From: JAOZHU01 sp964506435
Lineage (GTDB): Archaea; Thermoproteota; Bathyarchaeia; Bathyarchaeales; Bathycorpusculaceae
Direction: 5' to 3'
NCBI GenBank assembly: GCA_964506435.1
Contig: CAZDLK010000015.1
Location: 1 to 32,750 of the forward strand
Length of the DNA: 32,750 nucleotides
Position 1 is the stretch's first letter; every line of letters begins with the position of its first letter. The position numbers and the translations under genes are program-made. The notes below the pieces were generated by a model. It saw only the letters and a list, made by a program, of their open reading frames with translations. It ran no database searches and was not told the origin of the DNA. Shown in pieces: positions 1 through 8,161 of this stretch.

Positions 1-2
1 AC

Positions 3-488
3 CCACTGCACCCGTCATTCAGCATCGTCGAATGCCTAGGCACCATCAGCGAAACCCGCTGGATACACACCAGTTCAAACTCCATATGGGATGACTGGGT
101 ATATAGCTCGGGAGAACCTGTAACTACTTCGGTAACACTTGAATCAGGAAAGACTTATCGCATTGATGTAGCAGAATGCTTCTGGTACGATTACCCTAAC
201 TCGCTTGAAGCTGACGCAATGTACTACACCACAGAATCAATTGGCTGGAACTGGGCTAACCATTTTCCTGCACCTGACGGCCACTCTTTCTTGCAAATCA
301 ACGGCGCAGACATAAACTGGGGAGCCTACAACGGAGACCATGCTTACTCAATCGAATACGTTGGACAAGGCACATCTATAACTTTCCAAATAATCGACTG
401 GGTAGATCAGGACTACACAAACAACATCTGTCACTTGCCAATCTACATCTACATAACAGAGTACAAAGGCGGCATACACGACCCATAA
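3..488 (+). CDS. Secreted or surface protein, C-terminal part (cut by left edge)
   Basis: The reading frame is open from base 3 to the stop at 486-488, so this is the last 161 residues of a longer protein. It is rich in Trp, Tyr, Thr and Ser, with alternating polar and aromatic residues (for example TYRIDVAECFWYDYP and SIEYVGQGTSITFQIIDW), which suggests a beta-sandwich. Three cysteines are visible. There is no transmembrane segment at the C terminus. Composition resembles archaeal exported proteins, but I do not recognise a family and the signal peptide would lie outside the window. A first internal ATG at 219 is not a credible start because the frame runs through it without interruption. 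Confidence 0.7.
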   Translation, partial: PLHPSFSIVECLGTISETRWIHTSSNSIWDDWVYSSGEPVTTSVTLESGKTYRIDVAECFWYDYPNSLEADAMYYTTESIGWNWANHFPAPDGHSFLQINGADINWGAYNGDHAYSIEYVGQGTSITFQIIDWVDQDYTNNICHLPIYIYITEYKGGIHDP

Positions 489-496
489 AACGCAAT

Positions 497-513
497 CTCC
501 CTTTTTCTTTTTT
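497..513 (+). terminator. T-rich terminator
   Basis: A pyrimidine run with blocks of five and six T follows the stop of the left-edge gene by about ten bases. Archaeal RNA polymerase commonly terminates at such T-runs without a hairpin. This is inferred from sequence only. Confidence 0.4.
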
Positions 514-590
514 AATCCCTTTTCGAAAACAATGTGTCCGCGTTGTTTTGACCAAAACCCGCTTCTTTGCTGACTGATTTTTATGCATTC

Positions 591-599
591 TTATATAAG
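591..599 (+). promoter_or_regulatory. TATA box of the DUF1616-like gene
   Basis: TTATATAAG lies 42 bases before a TTG start at 633. A transcription start about 25 bases downstream (near 617) would leave a very short leader. It argues against the upstream start at 567, which would lie before the promoter. Confidence 0.45.
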
Positions 600-632
600 C
601 TAAAATATACTATCAAAGATAGGCAGAACACG

Positions 633-1554
633 TTGACCACCAATTCAGCAGTTGATAGACTAAATGCTGCGATAATTCGCTTAATCAACGAGAAGAAACC
701 ACAAAACGTCAAACAACTTGTGGGTCTTGTAAAAGAGGAATTGCCCTTTTCTGAAAACCAAATAATTGATGCTGTCTTGAACCTGCAAAGTCAAAGAAAA
801 ATAAGATTTGACAGCGCTTCTCTGTATGAATCGCGACAACTGACCACACTTCAAAACAGGGCAGGCTTTGTGGTGCTGGGTAACCATCGCGATAGCCGCT
901 ATAACGGTGGCTGTAGTTTTCACAGTTCCAGAAAACTTCTACCCATGGAGTTATCTGAGGAACGCCTTAGGCATAATTTTCGTTCTATGGCTGCCTGGTT
1001 TCGCTATTATAAAAGCACTTTTTCCCGTAAACGTTCCAATAAAAACCAGCAGCGAAAACTTGGATGCAATCGAACGCATAGTCCTAAGCCTCGGCATGAG
1101 CCTAGCCCTCGTGCCAATAATCGGCTTAATCCTCAATTATACTCCATGGGGAATAAGCCTATCTCCCATAATTCTAAGCCTTTTTGCACTAACACTCGCT
1201 TCTGCGACAGTGGCAATGAAACAATGCATGAACTGTGCAGTCTTCAAAAACAACCAAAAAACCAAATGCCTTACCCGCAAAATCCCATTAATCCCCACGC
1301 TTCTCAGCACTTCGCTCCTTTATTCACAAGCCAAACACAACTTTGTTCTGCAAAAACACAACCTGCTGCTTAATGAAAACCCAAAGCAAAAAAATAGTGA
1401 ACGCCACAACAACCACAAACACAACTATACCAAAAACATAGGGGGTAGGTCGCTCGAAAAACGGGGAAGGAAAGTTCGGCGTTTATCCTGTGCCAGTTAT
1501 CACGATGTTGACGCTGAACGTTGTGATGCCGCTTATACTGGACGAAACGCTTAA
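633..1554 (+). pseudogene. DUF1616-like membrane protein gene broken by a frameshift
   Basis: The first part (frame of base 633) encodes a helical, winged-helix-like domain of about 65 residues (LNAAIIRLINEKKPQNV, then KQLVGLVKEELPF). Between about 825 and 865 the sense moves to the frame of base 868. That frame encodes the membrane part typical of DUF1616: ALWCWVTIAIAAITVAVVF, then YLRNALGIIFVLWLPG, an ALFP motif and IERIVLSLGMSLAL. Together they match one two-domain protein, so a single-base indel or assembly error is the simplest explanation. After about 1220 the sequence becomes polar and repetitive, and its last 70 bases run antisense to the next gene, so the true end is uncertain. Function of the family is unknown; a membrane location is inferred from the hydrophobic segments. 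Confidence 0.6.
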
Positions 1555-1941
1555 TGTTACCGTTGCTGCAACGTATTGCCCAGCGTTTAATGTTGTGCCT
1601 TCTTTGTTCCAAGTCAGCGTTATTGGTCCATCAGCGCTTGAAGGGCTCCAGTTTGTTTTTGTCATGCTCAGTGTTATCGGTGTGTTGCCTGTGTTTTTGA
1701 CGTAGATTGTTCTAGTGACGGAGTTTCCTGGTGTGAGTGTTCCCCAGTCTATGGATGTTAGCGTCTGCGTGCAAGAGTAGTCTGAATAGACGTTTACGTT
1801 TACTGATGTTGAAATGTTTATGCTTCCTGCGGATGAGACTGTTTGGCTTACGCTGATCAAGCCAGCGGTTGTGACTGTTAGGATTATTCCGACCATTGCG
1901 ATTGCCAGTATTGCTCCGGTGGAGAGTTTTCGCATTGTCAT
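1483..1941 (-). CDS. Small secreted protein with N-terminal membrane segment
   Basis: This protein of about 152 residues starts with a short basic stretch and a hydrophobic segment (TGAILAIAMVGIILTVTT), that is a signal peptide or anchor. A Ser/Thr-rich beta-strand domain follows with the phrase SIDWGTLTPGNSVTRTIYVKN and the ending VNIVITGTG. I have the impression that such proteins are common in Bathyarchaeia-like genomes, but I know no function. The start at 1941 (ATG) is chosen because GAGGG at 1951-1955 lies nine bases upstream; the longer TTG start at 1965 has no such support. A TATA-like TTTATTAATA at 1981-1990 (minus strand) would place the transcript start near 1961. It lies convergent to the broken DUF1616 gene. 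Confidence 0.7.
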   Translation of the reverse strand: MTMRKLSTGAILAIAMVGIILTVTTAGLISVSQTVSSAGSINISTSVNVNVYSDYSCTQTLTSIDWGTLTPGNSVTRTIYVKNTGNTPITLSMTKTNWSPSSADGPITLTWNKEGTTLNAGQYVAATVTLSVSSSISGITTFSVNIVITGTG

Positions 1942-2297
1942 TTTTGTGTTCCCTCTTGTTAGCAAATGCGATATCGTAAGTATTAATAAACGTTATTGTT
2001 CACGATTACAACACAAATACACATCCAAAAAACCCAAAATCTAAGCTCCAAACAACCTAAAACTCGGAAAAACCGACGATTCGCTCTCAAAACACGCATT
2101 ACACGCCTAAAAACCAAAAAGAACCATAGTTCAGCCTTCACACTTCCTGCTAACCTGTACCACCAGTTGATCTGCCAGCCACTTTGCGCTGCGATTGGCG
2201 TACACTTAACCTCGGTTTTGCACCTATACGTTTAATAAAGTGGCGATTGAATGTTTGGCTTTTAAGGAGGTTAACCGCTTCGTTTGCTGTTGGACAC

Positions 2298-2897
2298 ATG
2301 GCTTTAGCGTACTTGCTAGGCAAATCCTCAGCTAAGCTCTTGAAAGTTAACCTCAATGTCCCGTTAATCTTGGTGCTCTCCATAATTCCAGATGTTGACA
2401 TCCTCTTCGGAGTAAGTGGCCTGCATCGGGGACCAACGCACTCGCTAATATTTGCGCTTCTTGTTTTCATTCCCTTTTTTGTCCTCTACCGCCAGAAAGC
2501 TGTGCCGTACTTTCTTGCTTTTGCATCGCATGCTGCGATAAGCGACTTCATTGTAGGCGGGAATATCATGTTGTTTTGGCCTTTAACGTCGCAATTGTTT
2601 GGGTTATGTGACTTCGGCTTTTATTTTTCCATCGATAGCCAAGTAAACATAGCGTTAGAATGCTTGCTGTTTGCGGTTTCAACGGTTGTACTGTTTAAAA
2701 CTGGAGATTTGTCCTTGTTTTTACGCAGCAAAAAATCCAATTTGCTGTTAGCGATACCTGTTGGAACGGTTCTACTGCCGACTCTTGTGAGTTATCCGCT
2801 TCAAGTGCCGCTTTTGTTGATGCTACCGCATTTGTTTTATCTGGTGCTGTTTTCTATTTCTGTTCTGATTACGCTTGCAGGGTTGAAAAAGGGCTGA
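2298..2897 (+). CDS. Membrane-bound metal-dependent hydrolase-like protein (DUF457/YdjM type)
   Basis: The protein is a multi-helix membrane protein with three motifs typical of the DUF457/YdjM family: GHMALAYLLGK near the N terminus, IPDVDIL, and HRGPTHS. Conserved His and Asp residues there are thought to bind metal. At least five hydrophobic segments follow. The N terminus is unclear. An excellent Shine-Dalgarno (AAGGAGG, 2264-2270) points to base 2280, where the frame reads TCG TTT GCT GTT GGA CAC. The conserved GH just before the ATG at 2298 suggests that translation starts upstream of it. TTG at 2247 is possible but lies before the ribosome-binding site. I give the conservative ATG. The substrate is unknown. 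Confidence 0.65.
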   Translation: MALAYLLGKSSAKLLKVNLNVPLILVLSIIPDVDILFGVSGLHRGPTHSLIFALLVFIPFFVLYRQKAVPYFLAFASHAAISDFIVGGNIMLFWPLTSQLFGLCDFGFYFSIDSQVNIALECLLFAVSTVVLFKTGDLSLFLRSKKSNLLLAIPVGTVLLPTLVSYPLQVPLLLMLPHLFYLVLFSISVLITLAGLKKG

Positions 2898-2991
2898 GGC
2901 GCGCTGTGATTTTGCGTGCACTGTTTTTTCCTTGATGTACGTAGTAACGGCGTTGTCGTGTGCTTCCTGTTTCCTGTTGGATGCATGCAGT

Positions 2992-3000
2992 TTTTATATG
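2992..3000 (+). promoter_or_regulatory. TATA box of the DRE-TIM enzyme gene
   Basis: TTTTATATG lies about 60 bases before the ATG at 3057. A start of transcription near 3022 would give a leader of about 35 bases. The surrounding gap (2898-3056) shows nothing else. Confidence 0.4.
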
Positions 3001-3056
3001 AGGATTGGCAAATAACACAAGGCGTGCAGCTTCATCGTTGTTGGATTGTGTAGTTG

Positions 3057-4382
3057 ATGAGGAAGACGATATTTAAGAAGCTTGAAGCTCAAGGGCTAAT
3101 TGCGAATTACAACCGTTTAAGGAAAAATTTGCCTCCGAAGCTTCCTGACCGAGTTTTTGTTCGTGATGAAACTTTCCGTGAGGCACTTAAAACACCTACT
3201 GTTTTCTTAACTTATGTTGAGCAGGTTAAACTTGCCAAGTTACTGGATGAGACAGGTGTGTCCTCGATTAATCTTGGTTTTCCAGGTTTGTCCGAAGATG
3301 ACAAGCGCGGCATCAAACGAATCGTGAATGAAACGTTTGAGAAGGTGACGCTTGTTGCTTCAGCACAGGCAACGAAAAACAGTGTAGACGCGTGTTTGGA
3401 ATGTGGCCTAAAGGAAATAACGATAGAGGCGCCTTTTAATGAGTTTAATCTTCAGCAGCGGTTTAAAATGACTAAGGAGCAGGCGTTGCAGAGAATCGTT
3501 GACAGTGTTGAACATGCCCGAAAGCATGGTACGAAGGTGGATTTTATGCTTATGGATGGTTCGCGGACGCCGCTTGATGAGGTTCTGCAAGTTTTTGAGG
3601 CTGTTGCAACGGCTGGTGCAACCAAGCTGGGTATTGCTGACACGGTTGGTTTTCTTAGGCCTTTGTCTATGCATTATTTGTTGTCGCATGTTCGGGATGG
3701 TTTGCCTGAGGCTGTTAAGAAGAAGGCGGCGTTTTCGGTTCATTGTCATAATGATTTTGGTTTGGCGACGGCTAATACTTTGGCGGCGGTGGAAGAAGGT
3801 GTGGCTAATGTGCATACTTGTATTGCGGGTTTCGGGGAGCGTGCTGGTATTGCGCCTTTTGAGGAGGTTGTTGCCAGTTTGGAGCTCTTGTATAATATTG
3901 ATACGGGGGTTGATTTGGAGAAGGTTTATCGTGTTGCGCAGTCGGCTGAGAAGGCGTTTGCGTTGCCGATTCAGTTTCATAAGCCGATAATTGGCGAGAA
4001 TCTTTTTGCGCGTGAGGTGGATGATGAGGTGGAGAAGATGCGGGCGCAGCCGTTGCTTTTTGAGCCGTTTCCTCCTGAGATTGTTGGGCGTGAGACGCGG
4101 TTTTTTGTGGGCAGGAACACGGGGCAGACGTTGATTCAGAGGTTGCTGGAGCAGGCTGGTGTGCGTGCTTCGCCGCGGCAGATGGATGAGTTGTTTAGGC
4201 ATGTTAAGAGTCCGCAGGAGAGTTTGGATAAGGGCGAGTCGCAGATGACTTTTTATCAGGTGAAGAAGCTTTTGAAGGATTTGCAGAAAGGCTTGACGAT
4301 GGATGAGTTTTGGCGTTTGGTTGAGTTGATTACTAGGCAGAAGCCGAAGCCGCCGGAAGATGTTGCGAAATCGAAGGTTTAA
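3057..4382 (+). CDS. DRE-TIM metallolyase-family acyltransferase (LeuA / homocitrate synthase-like)
   Basis: The protein (441 aa) has the hallmarks of the HMG-CoA lyase / isopropylmalate synthase / homocitrate synthase superfamily. RDETFRE at residues 36-42 is the RDxTxRE signature carrying the catalytic Arg and metal-binding Asp. HCHND near residue 229 supplies the two metal-ligand histidines, and a GERAG motif follows. Such enzymes condense acetyl-CoA with a 2-oxo acid, or run related lyase reactions. The barrel fills residues 30-300 and about 140 residues follow. The tail does not look like the LeuA regulatory domain, so the substrate (2-oxoglutarate, oxaloacetate, 2-oxoisovalerate or another) cannot be assigned. 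The start is ATG 3057; TTG at 3054 is in frame just before it. The radical SAM gene lies tail-to-tail 34 bases downstream. Confidence 0.75.
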   Translation: MRKTIFKKLEAQGLIANYNRLRKNLPPKLPDRVFVRDETFREALKTPTVFLTYVEQVKLAKLLDETGVSSINLGFPGLSEDDKRGIKRIVNETFEKVTLVASAQATKNSVDACLECGLKEITIEAPFNEFNLQQRFKMTKEQALQRIVDSVEHARKHGTKVDFMLMDGSRTPLDEVLQVFEAVATAGATKLGIADTVGFLRPLSMHYLLSHVRDGLPEAVKKKAAFSVHCHNDFGLATANTLAAVEEGVANVHTCIAGFGERAGIAPFEEVVASLELLYNIDTGVDLEKVYRVAQSAEKAFALPIQFHKPIIGENLFAREVDDEVEKMRAQPLLFEPFPPEIVGRETRFFVGRNTGQTLIQRLLEQAGVRASPRQMDELFRHVKSPQESLDKGESQMTFYQVKKLLKDLQKGLTMDEFWRLVELITRQKPKPPEDVAKSKV

Positions 4383-4416
4383 GGATGTAGTTGGTCTTTT
4401 TGCTTTTTGGTTCGGT

Positions 4417-5454
4417 TTAGCGTTTCGGTTCAAAACCTAGTTGTTGTCTTATCGTTGCTGTTTCTTCGGGGCGTATGTGTCGCGGGTAGTTGTATAGTGG
4501 TCCGCTTGGTTTTTCGTTGTAGAAGGGTCGGTTGCAGTTTGGGCATCCTGAGGTGAGGAAGGGTTCGCCCGTGTCCACTGTATGTTCTAATGTTTCTTTT
4601 TTGGTGCCGAAATCTGTTATTTTGCCGTTGGCATCGAACTGCATGTTTTCGTAGCGTGTTGTGCCGTTGATGATTAGGTGTCTTGCGAGTTGGATGCGTC
4701 TGTATGTTTCGATTGGGGGTTGCGGTTTGTTTTCTAGTGCTGTGCCGTGGATGGGTGTGAAGGCGAAGAGGGCGGGTAAAACATGCATGTCTATGCATTG
4801 TTGGATGATGTTGATGGCTTCTTTTTCGGTTTCGCCTAGGCCGATGATTATGTGTGTGCTGACGTTTCCTTTTCCGAAGATTTCGTTGGCTTCTCGTAGT
4901 TGTTTGAGTTGTGTTTCCCATTGGTATGGGCCGCCTGCGGTTGGGCCTTTGATTTCGTTGAATAGTTTTTTTGTTGCGGCGTCTAGGGCTATGCCGATGC
5001 GGTTTACTCCTGCGTCTGCTAGTTTTTGCATGTTTTGGCTGTTTAGTGGTTGGCATGAGATTGAGATTGGGGTTTTTGTGTGTTGTTTTATGGCTTTTGT
5101 GAGGGCGGCTAGGTGTGTGAATACGTTGGGGTAGTTTAGGGCTTGGATGCAGATGCGTTTTATTTGGTTGTTGTTTGCTGCGTTTTCTAGTTCTGTGAGG
5201 ACGTTTTTTGTGGGGAAGGCTGGCCATGAGACTCGTGAGAGTAGGCCTGTTTTGCTGCGGCTGTTTCTGGCTTGGGGGCAGAAGGCGCAGTTTGCGGTGC
5301 ATTTGCTGGTTTTGTAGGTCATTAGGTATGCGGTTGTGGGTTCTGCGTCGAGTTTGCCTTTGATTAGGTTGAGGGTTATGGCTGTGCCTAGTGAGGCTCG
5401 GATGTGTGTTGGTAGGTTGGTGTTGAAGTTGTTGTTGGTGGTGGCTTGTTGCAT
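4417..5454 (-). CDS. Radical SAM protein of the BioB/LipS type (candidate archaeal lipoyl synthase subunit)
   Basis: The 345-residue protein carries a radical SAM cluster motif, C52-x3-C56-x2-C59 (KCTANCAFCPQA), followed by a TIM-barrel with the glycine-rich stretch IIIGLGETEKEA. A second cysteine pair near the C terminus (C304, C307 in SGCPNCNRPFYNE) and a closing YNYPR segment resemble enzymes that bind a sacrificial second iron-sulfur cluster. BioB, LipA and the archaeal LipS1/LipS2 insert sulfur this way. I think the LipS2-like assignment is the best fit, from memory of such proteins. The usual LipS1 partner is not next to it here. The codons are strongly A/C-rich (many ACN, CAN and AAY), unlike the flanking plus-strand genes. 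A weak GGAG lies 12 bases upstream of the ATG. Confidence 0.65.
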   Translation of the reverse strand: MQQATTNNNFNTNLPTHIRASLGTAITLNLIKGKLDAEPTTAYLMTYKTSKCTANCAFCPQARNSRSKTGLLSRVSWPAFPTKNVLTELENAANNNQIKRICIQALNYPNVFTHLAALTKAIKQHTKTPISISCQPLNSQNMQKLADAGVNRIGIALDAATKKLFNEIKGPTAGGPYQWETQLKQLREANEIFGKGNVSTHIIIGLGETEKEAINIIQQCIDMHVLPALFAFTPIHGTALENKPQPPIETYRRIQLARHLIINGTTRYENMQFDANGKITDFGTKKETLEHTVDTGEPFLTSGCPNCNRPFYNEKPSGPLYNYPRHIRPEETATIRQQLGFEPKR

Positions 5455-5615
5455 TTTTGTGTTTTTCTCCGGGGGCTTTTCTTGTGTTGTTTGTGGTAGT
5501 GTTTTGTTTATGCTTGTTTATTAATGGTGTCTTGTTTGGTTGTTGAATTGTTTTGTGGGCGGGTGTTGAAAGTTTTAAAGGTTTTTGTTGTTTATTCTAT
5601 TGTGGGTGGTGTCTT

Positions 5616-7991
5616 GTGCGGGTTGTGTTTTGGCTTTTAGATATTAATTCTGAAGTCAGGGATGGTGTGGCTGAGTTGTGGTTGTGGGGTGTTGCTGAGA
5701 ATGGCGGTAGAGTGCTTGTTGTTGACAGGAATTTTAGTGCTTGTTTTTATGTTGTGGTTCAGGATGGTTTTGACGTGTCGAAGGTTGCTGCGGAAATCAG
5801 AAAAGCGCATGGCGAGTTGATTGTGGGGTTGGAGGTTGTGTCGCGTAGGTTTTTTGGGAAGTCTGTGGAGGCGGTGAAGGTTTATTGTAGGGTGCCAGAT
5901 GTTGCTGTTAAGCTTGCGCGGGTGCTTCGAGGGTTCGAAGGGGTTAGGGATTGTCTCGAAGATGATGTTCGTTTTTCTATGCAGTATTTGATTGGTAATG
6001 GTGTGGTTCCGTGTGCGTGGCATGAGGTGGATGTGGTTGAGGAGGCGGGCAGTTTGGGTGTTCGTGCAGACAGGGTTTACGTGGCGGTGTCTGCGCCGAG
6101 GCTGTTGGATAGGGCTGTTGTGCCGTCTTTGCGTGTTTTGGGTTTTTCTTTGGTGTGTTATAGTCGTGAGGGTTCGCCGAAGGCTGATAGGAGTCCTGTT
6201 GTTGTGCTTTCTGTTGTTGCGAGCAATGGCGTTGAAAGGCAGTTTGTTGCTGGCGACGATAAAGATGATGGGGCGTTGTTGCAGAGTTTCATTGCTTACG
6301 TTGAGGAGTTTGACCCTGATGTTGTTGTGAGTTATGGTGCGAACGCGTTTGGTTGGTCTTATCTTAAGGAGCGTTGTCGCAGGTTGGGGCTTAAGTTGTG
6401 TGTGGATAGGGCTTGTGTTGAGCCGCATACTAGTGTTTATGGGCATGTTTCGTTGACGGGTGTGGCTAATTTGGATTTGGCGGATTTTGCTGATGAGTTT
6501 CCTGATGTTAAAGTTAAAACGTTGCAGAATTTGGCTGCTTACTTAGGCGTACTGAGTGGTGGGCAGGAGGGGGTGGTTGAGGATGTGGATTTTGCGGATT
6601 ATTGGGATGACAAGCGGAAGCGTGGTGTGTTGGCGGCGTTTTCGTTGGATAATGCTCGGAGGGTTAAGAGTGTAGCCGTGGCGCTGTTAAGCTTTGCGAT
6701 GCAGCTGTCTATTCTCGTGAGCCTGCCTTTGGATCATGTTATGGCTGCGGCTGTTGGTTTCCGTGTGGAGTGGTTTTTGATTCGGCATGCGCAGAAAATC
6801 GGTGAGCTTGTTCCTCGTCGTCTTGAGCAAGCGTATGTGTCGTATGCTGGTGGTATTGTGCTTAAGCCGCAGGCTGGGTTGCATGAGAACATTGCGGTTT
6901 TGGATTTTAAGTCTATGTATCCGAATATTATGATTGCGTTTAATGTTTCGCCTGATACGTATGTTGCGCCTGAGGAGCCTGTGCCGCGTGGTGGTGTGTT
7001 TGAGGCGCCTGAGGTTGGGCATAGGTTTCGGAGGGAGCCTGCGGGTTTTTACAAGGAGGTTCTTTCTTACTTAATCGGTGTTAGGGGTGAGCTTCGTGCC
7101 AAAATGAAGGCGTTAACTGCGGGCAGTGTGGAGTTTGAGGTTTTGGATGCGAGGCAGAAGGCGGTTAAGGTCATTACTAACGCGGCTTATGGTTATGCTG
7201 GTTGGGTTGGTGCGAGGTGGTATCGTAAGCCTGTGGCTGAGGCTGCGGCAGCTTGGGGCAGATACACGATTCTTACTGCGATTAAGATGGCTGAGGATGC
7301 GGGGTTACAGGTGGTTTACGGTGACACTGACAGCTTGTTTGTTAGTTTTGAGGAGAAGAAAACCAGTGAGTTGATGGAGCAGATTAAGCGGAAAATAGGT
7401 TTGGAAATTGAGCGTGGCAAGGTGTATACGCGTGTTTTCTTCACGGAAGCCAAAAAGCGTTACGCTGGTTTGCTGCCTGACGGAAGCCTTGACATTGTGG
7501 GTTTAGAGGTTATTCGCGGTGACTGGGCAGAAGTCGCAAGGAAAGTGCAGGAGGGCGTGTTGGAACGGGTTTTGAAAGAGCAGTCGGCTGCGAAAGCGGT
7601 TGATTTTGTGCGCAGCGTGATTGTTGAGCTTAGGCGGCAGAAGGTGCCGTTTCGGGATTTGATTATTTGGAAAACTTTGACGAAGCCTGTGGAGGATTAC
7701 AAGATTAAAGCAGCGCATGTTGAAGCCGCAAAAGCTTTAGAGCAGAAGGGTTGGGCGTTGACTGTAGGCGACAAAGTGGGCTACGTCATTCTGACTGGTG
7801 AAGGACGGCTTTACGACAGGGTTAAACCTTACGTTTTTGCTATGTATGCCGAAGTGGATGTTGAATACTACGTGCTTAAGCAAGTGGTTCCTGCTGCCGT
7901 GAGGGTGCTGGAGTTTTTCGGCGTAACCGAAGACGAACTGCTCAAACCTGCCAAAAAGGAAAAAGAAAACCTGCTAAACTTCATGAAATAA
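5616..7991 (+). CDS. Family B DNA polymerase with altered exonuclease motifs
   Basis: This is a B-family DNA polymerase of about 791 residues, which extends DNA primers in replication or repair. Polymerase motif A (D430, DFKSMYPNIM), motif B (KVITNAAYGYAGW), motif C (YGDTDS, D570 and D572) and a downstream KKRYAGL are intact. The proofreading domain is present in length and fold landmarks, but its catalytic residues are changed. Exo I reads FSLV at 177-180 instead of FDIE. Exo II reads NAFG, with Gly at 246 where Asp is expected. Exo III reads FSLDN at 342-346 instead of YSLDD. I infer loss of 3'-5' exonuclease activity. The start is GTG 5616 (or GTG 5625), giving RVVFWLLDINSEV, the usual archaeal beginning; a TTG/ATG start further upstream would precede the TATA-like TTTTAAAG near 5573. 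Whether another polymerase replicates the genome cannot be seen here. Confidence 0.9.
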   Translation: MRVVFWLLDINSEVRDGVAELWLWGVAENGGRVLVVDRNFSACFYVVVQDGFDVSKVAAEIRKAHGELIVGLEVVSRRFFGKSVEAVKVYCRVPDVAVKLARVLRGFEGVRDCLEDDVRFSMQYLIGNGVVPCAWHEVDVVEEAGSLGVRADRVYVAVSAPRLLDRAVVPSLRVLGFSLVCYSREGSPKADRSPVVVLSVVASNGVERQFVAGDDKDDGALLQSFIAYVEEFDPDVVVSYGANAFGWSYLKERCRRLGLKLCVDRACVEPHTSVYGHVSLTGVANLDLADFADEFPDVKVKTLQNLAAYLGVLSGGQEGVVEDVDFADYWDDKRKRGVLAAFSLDNARRVKSVAVALLSFAMQLSILVSLPLDHVMAAAVGFRVEWFLIRHAQKIGELVPRRLEQAYVSYAGGIVLKPQAGLHENIAVLDFKSMYPNIMIAFNVSPDTYVAPEEPVPRGGVFEAPEVGHRFRREPAGFYKEVLSYLIGVRGELRAKMKALTAGSVEFEVLDARQKAVKVITNAAYGYAGWVGARWYRKPVAEAAAAWGRYTILTAIKMAEDAGLQVVYGDTDSLFVSFEEKKTSELMEQIKRKIGLEIERGKVYTRVFFTEAKKRYAGLLPDGSLDIVGLEVIRGDWAEVARKVQEGVLERVLKEQSAAKAVDFVRSVIVELRRQKVPFRDLIIWKTLTKPVEDYKIKAAHVEAAKALEQKGWALTVGDKVGYVILTGEGRLYDRVKPYVFAMYAEVDVEYYVLKQVVPAAVRVLEFFGVTEDELLKPAKKEKENLLNFMK

Positions 7992-7993
7992 AC

Positions 7994-8035
7994 ACAAGTG
8001 AAATTATCATCCTAATCAACTAACTATTCACTTGT
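7994..8035. repeat. Inverted repeat at the left edge of the AT-rich island
   Basis: ACAAGTGAA at 7994-8002 is matched by TTCACTTGT at 8027-8035, a perfect nine-base inverted repeat around a 24-base loop. It lies three bases after the polymerase stop codon, so it may act as a processing or termination hairpin. It also marks the change to AT-rich sequence. The rest of the gap to 8161 holds a TATA-like AATATATG near 8093 and no gene. Confidence 0.5.
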
Positions 8036-8161
8036 ACAATACGGCATTACACTCACTATACAACCACCTGCACTGCACAGAGAGATTAAATCAATATATG
8101 AAAGTACCAGTTTCTATTTCAACATTAAACTTTTTAACTGAATGTAAGGTAATAGTTGAAT

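Noticed and set aside
3408..4433. Minus-strand frame of 341 codons opposite the DRE-TIM enzyme
   Set aside because: The composition is Arg/Leu/Asn-rich and without a fold pattern; the plus strand has the conserved catalytic motifs.
4430..5302. Long minus-strand frame (290 codons) inside the radical SAM gene
   Set aside because: It is rich in Arg, His, Thr, Pro and Asn without motifs and lies wholly inside a gene with clear radical SAM motifs; the A/C-rich codons explain it.
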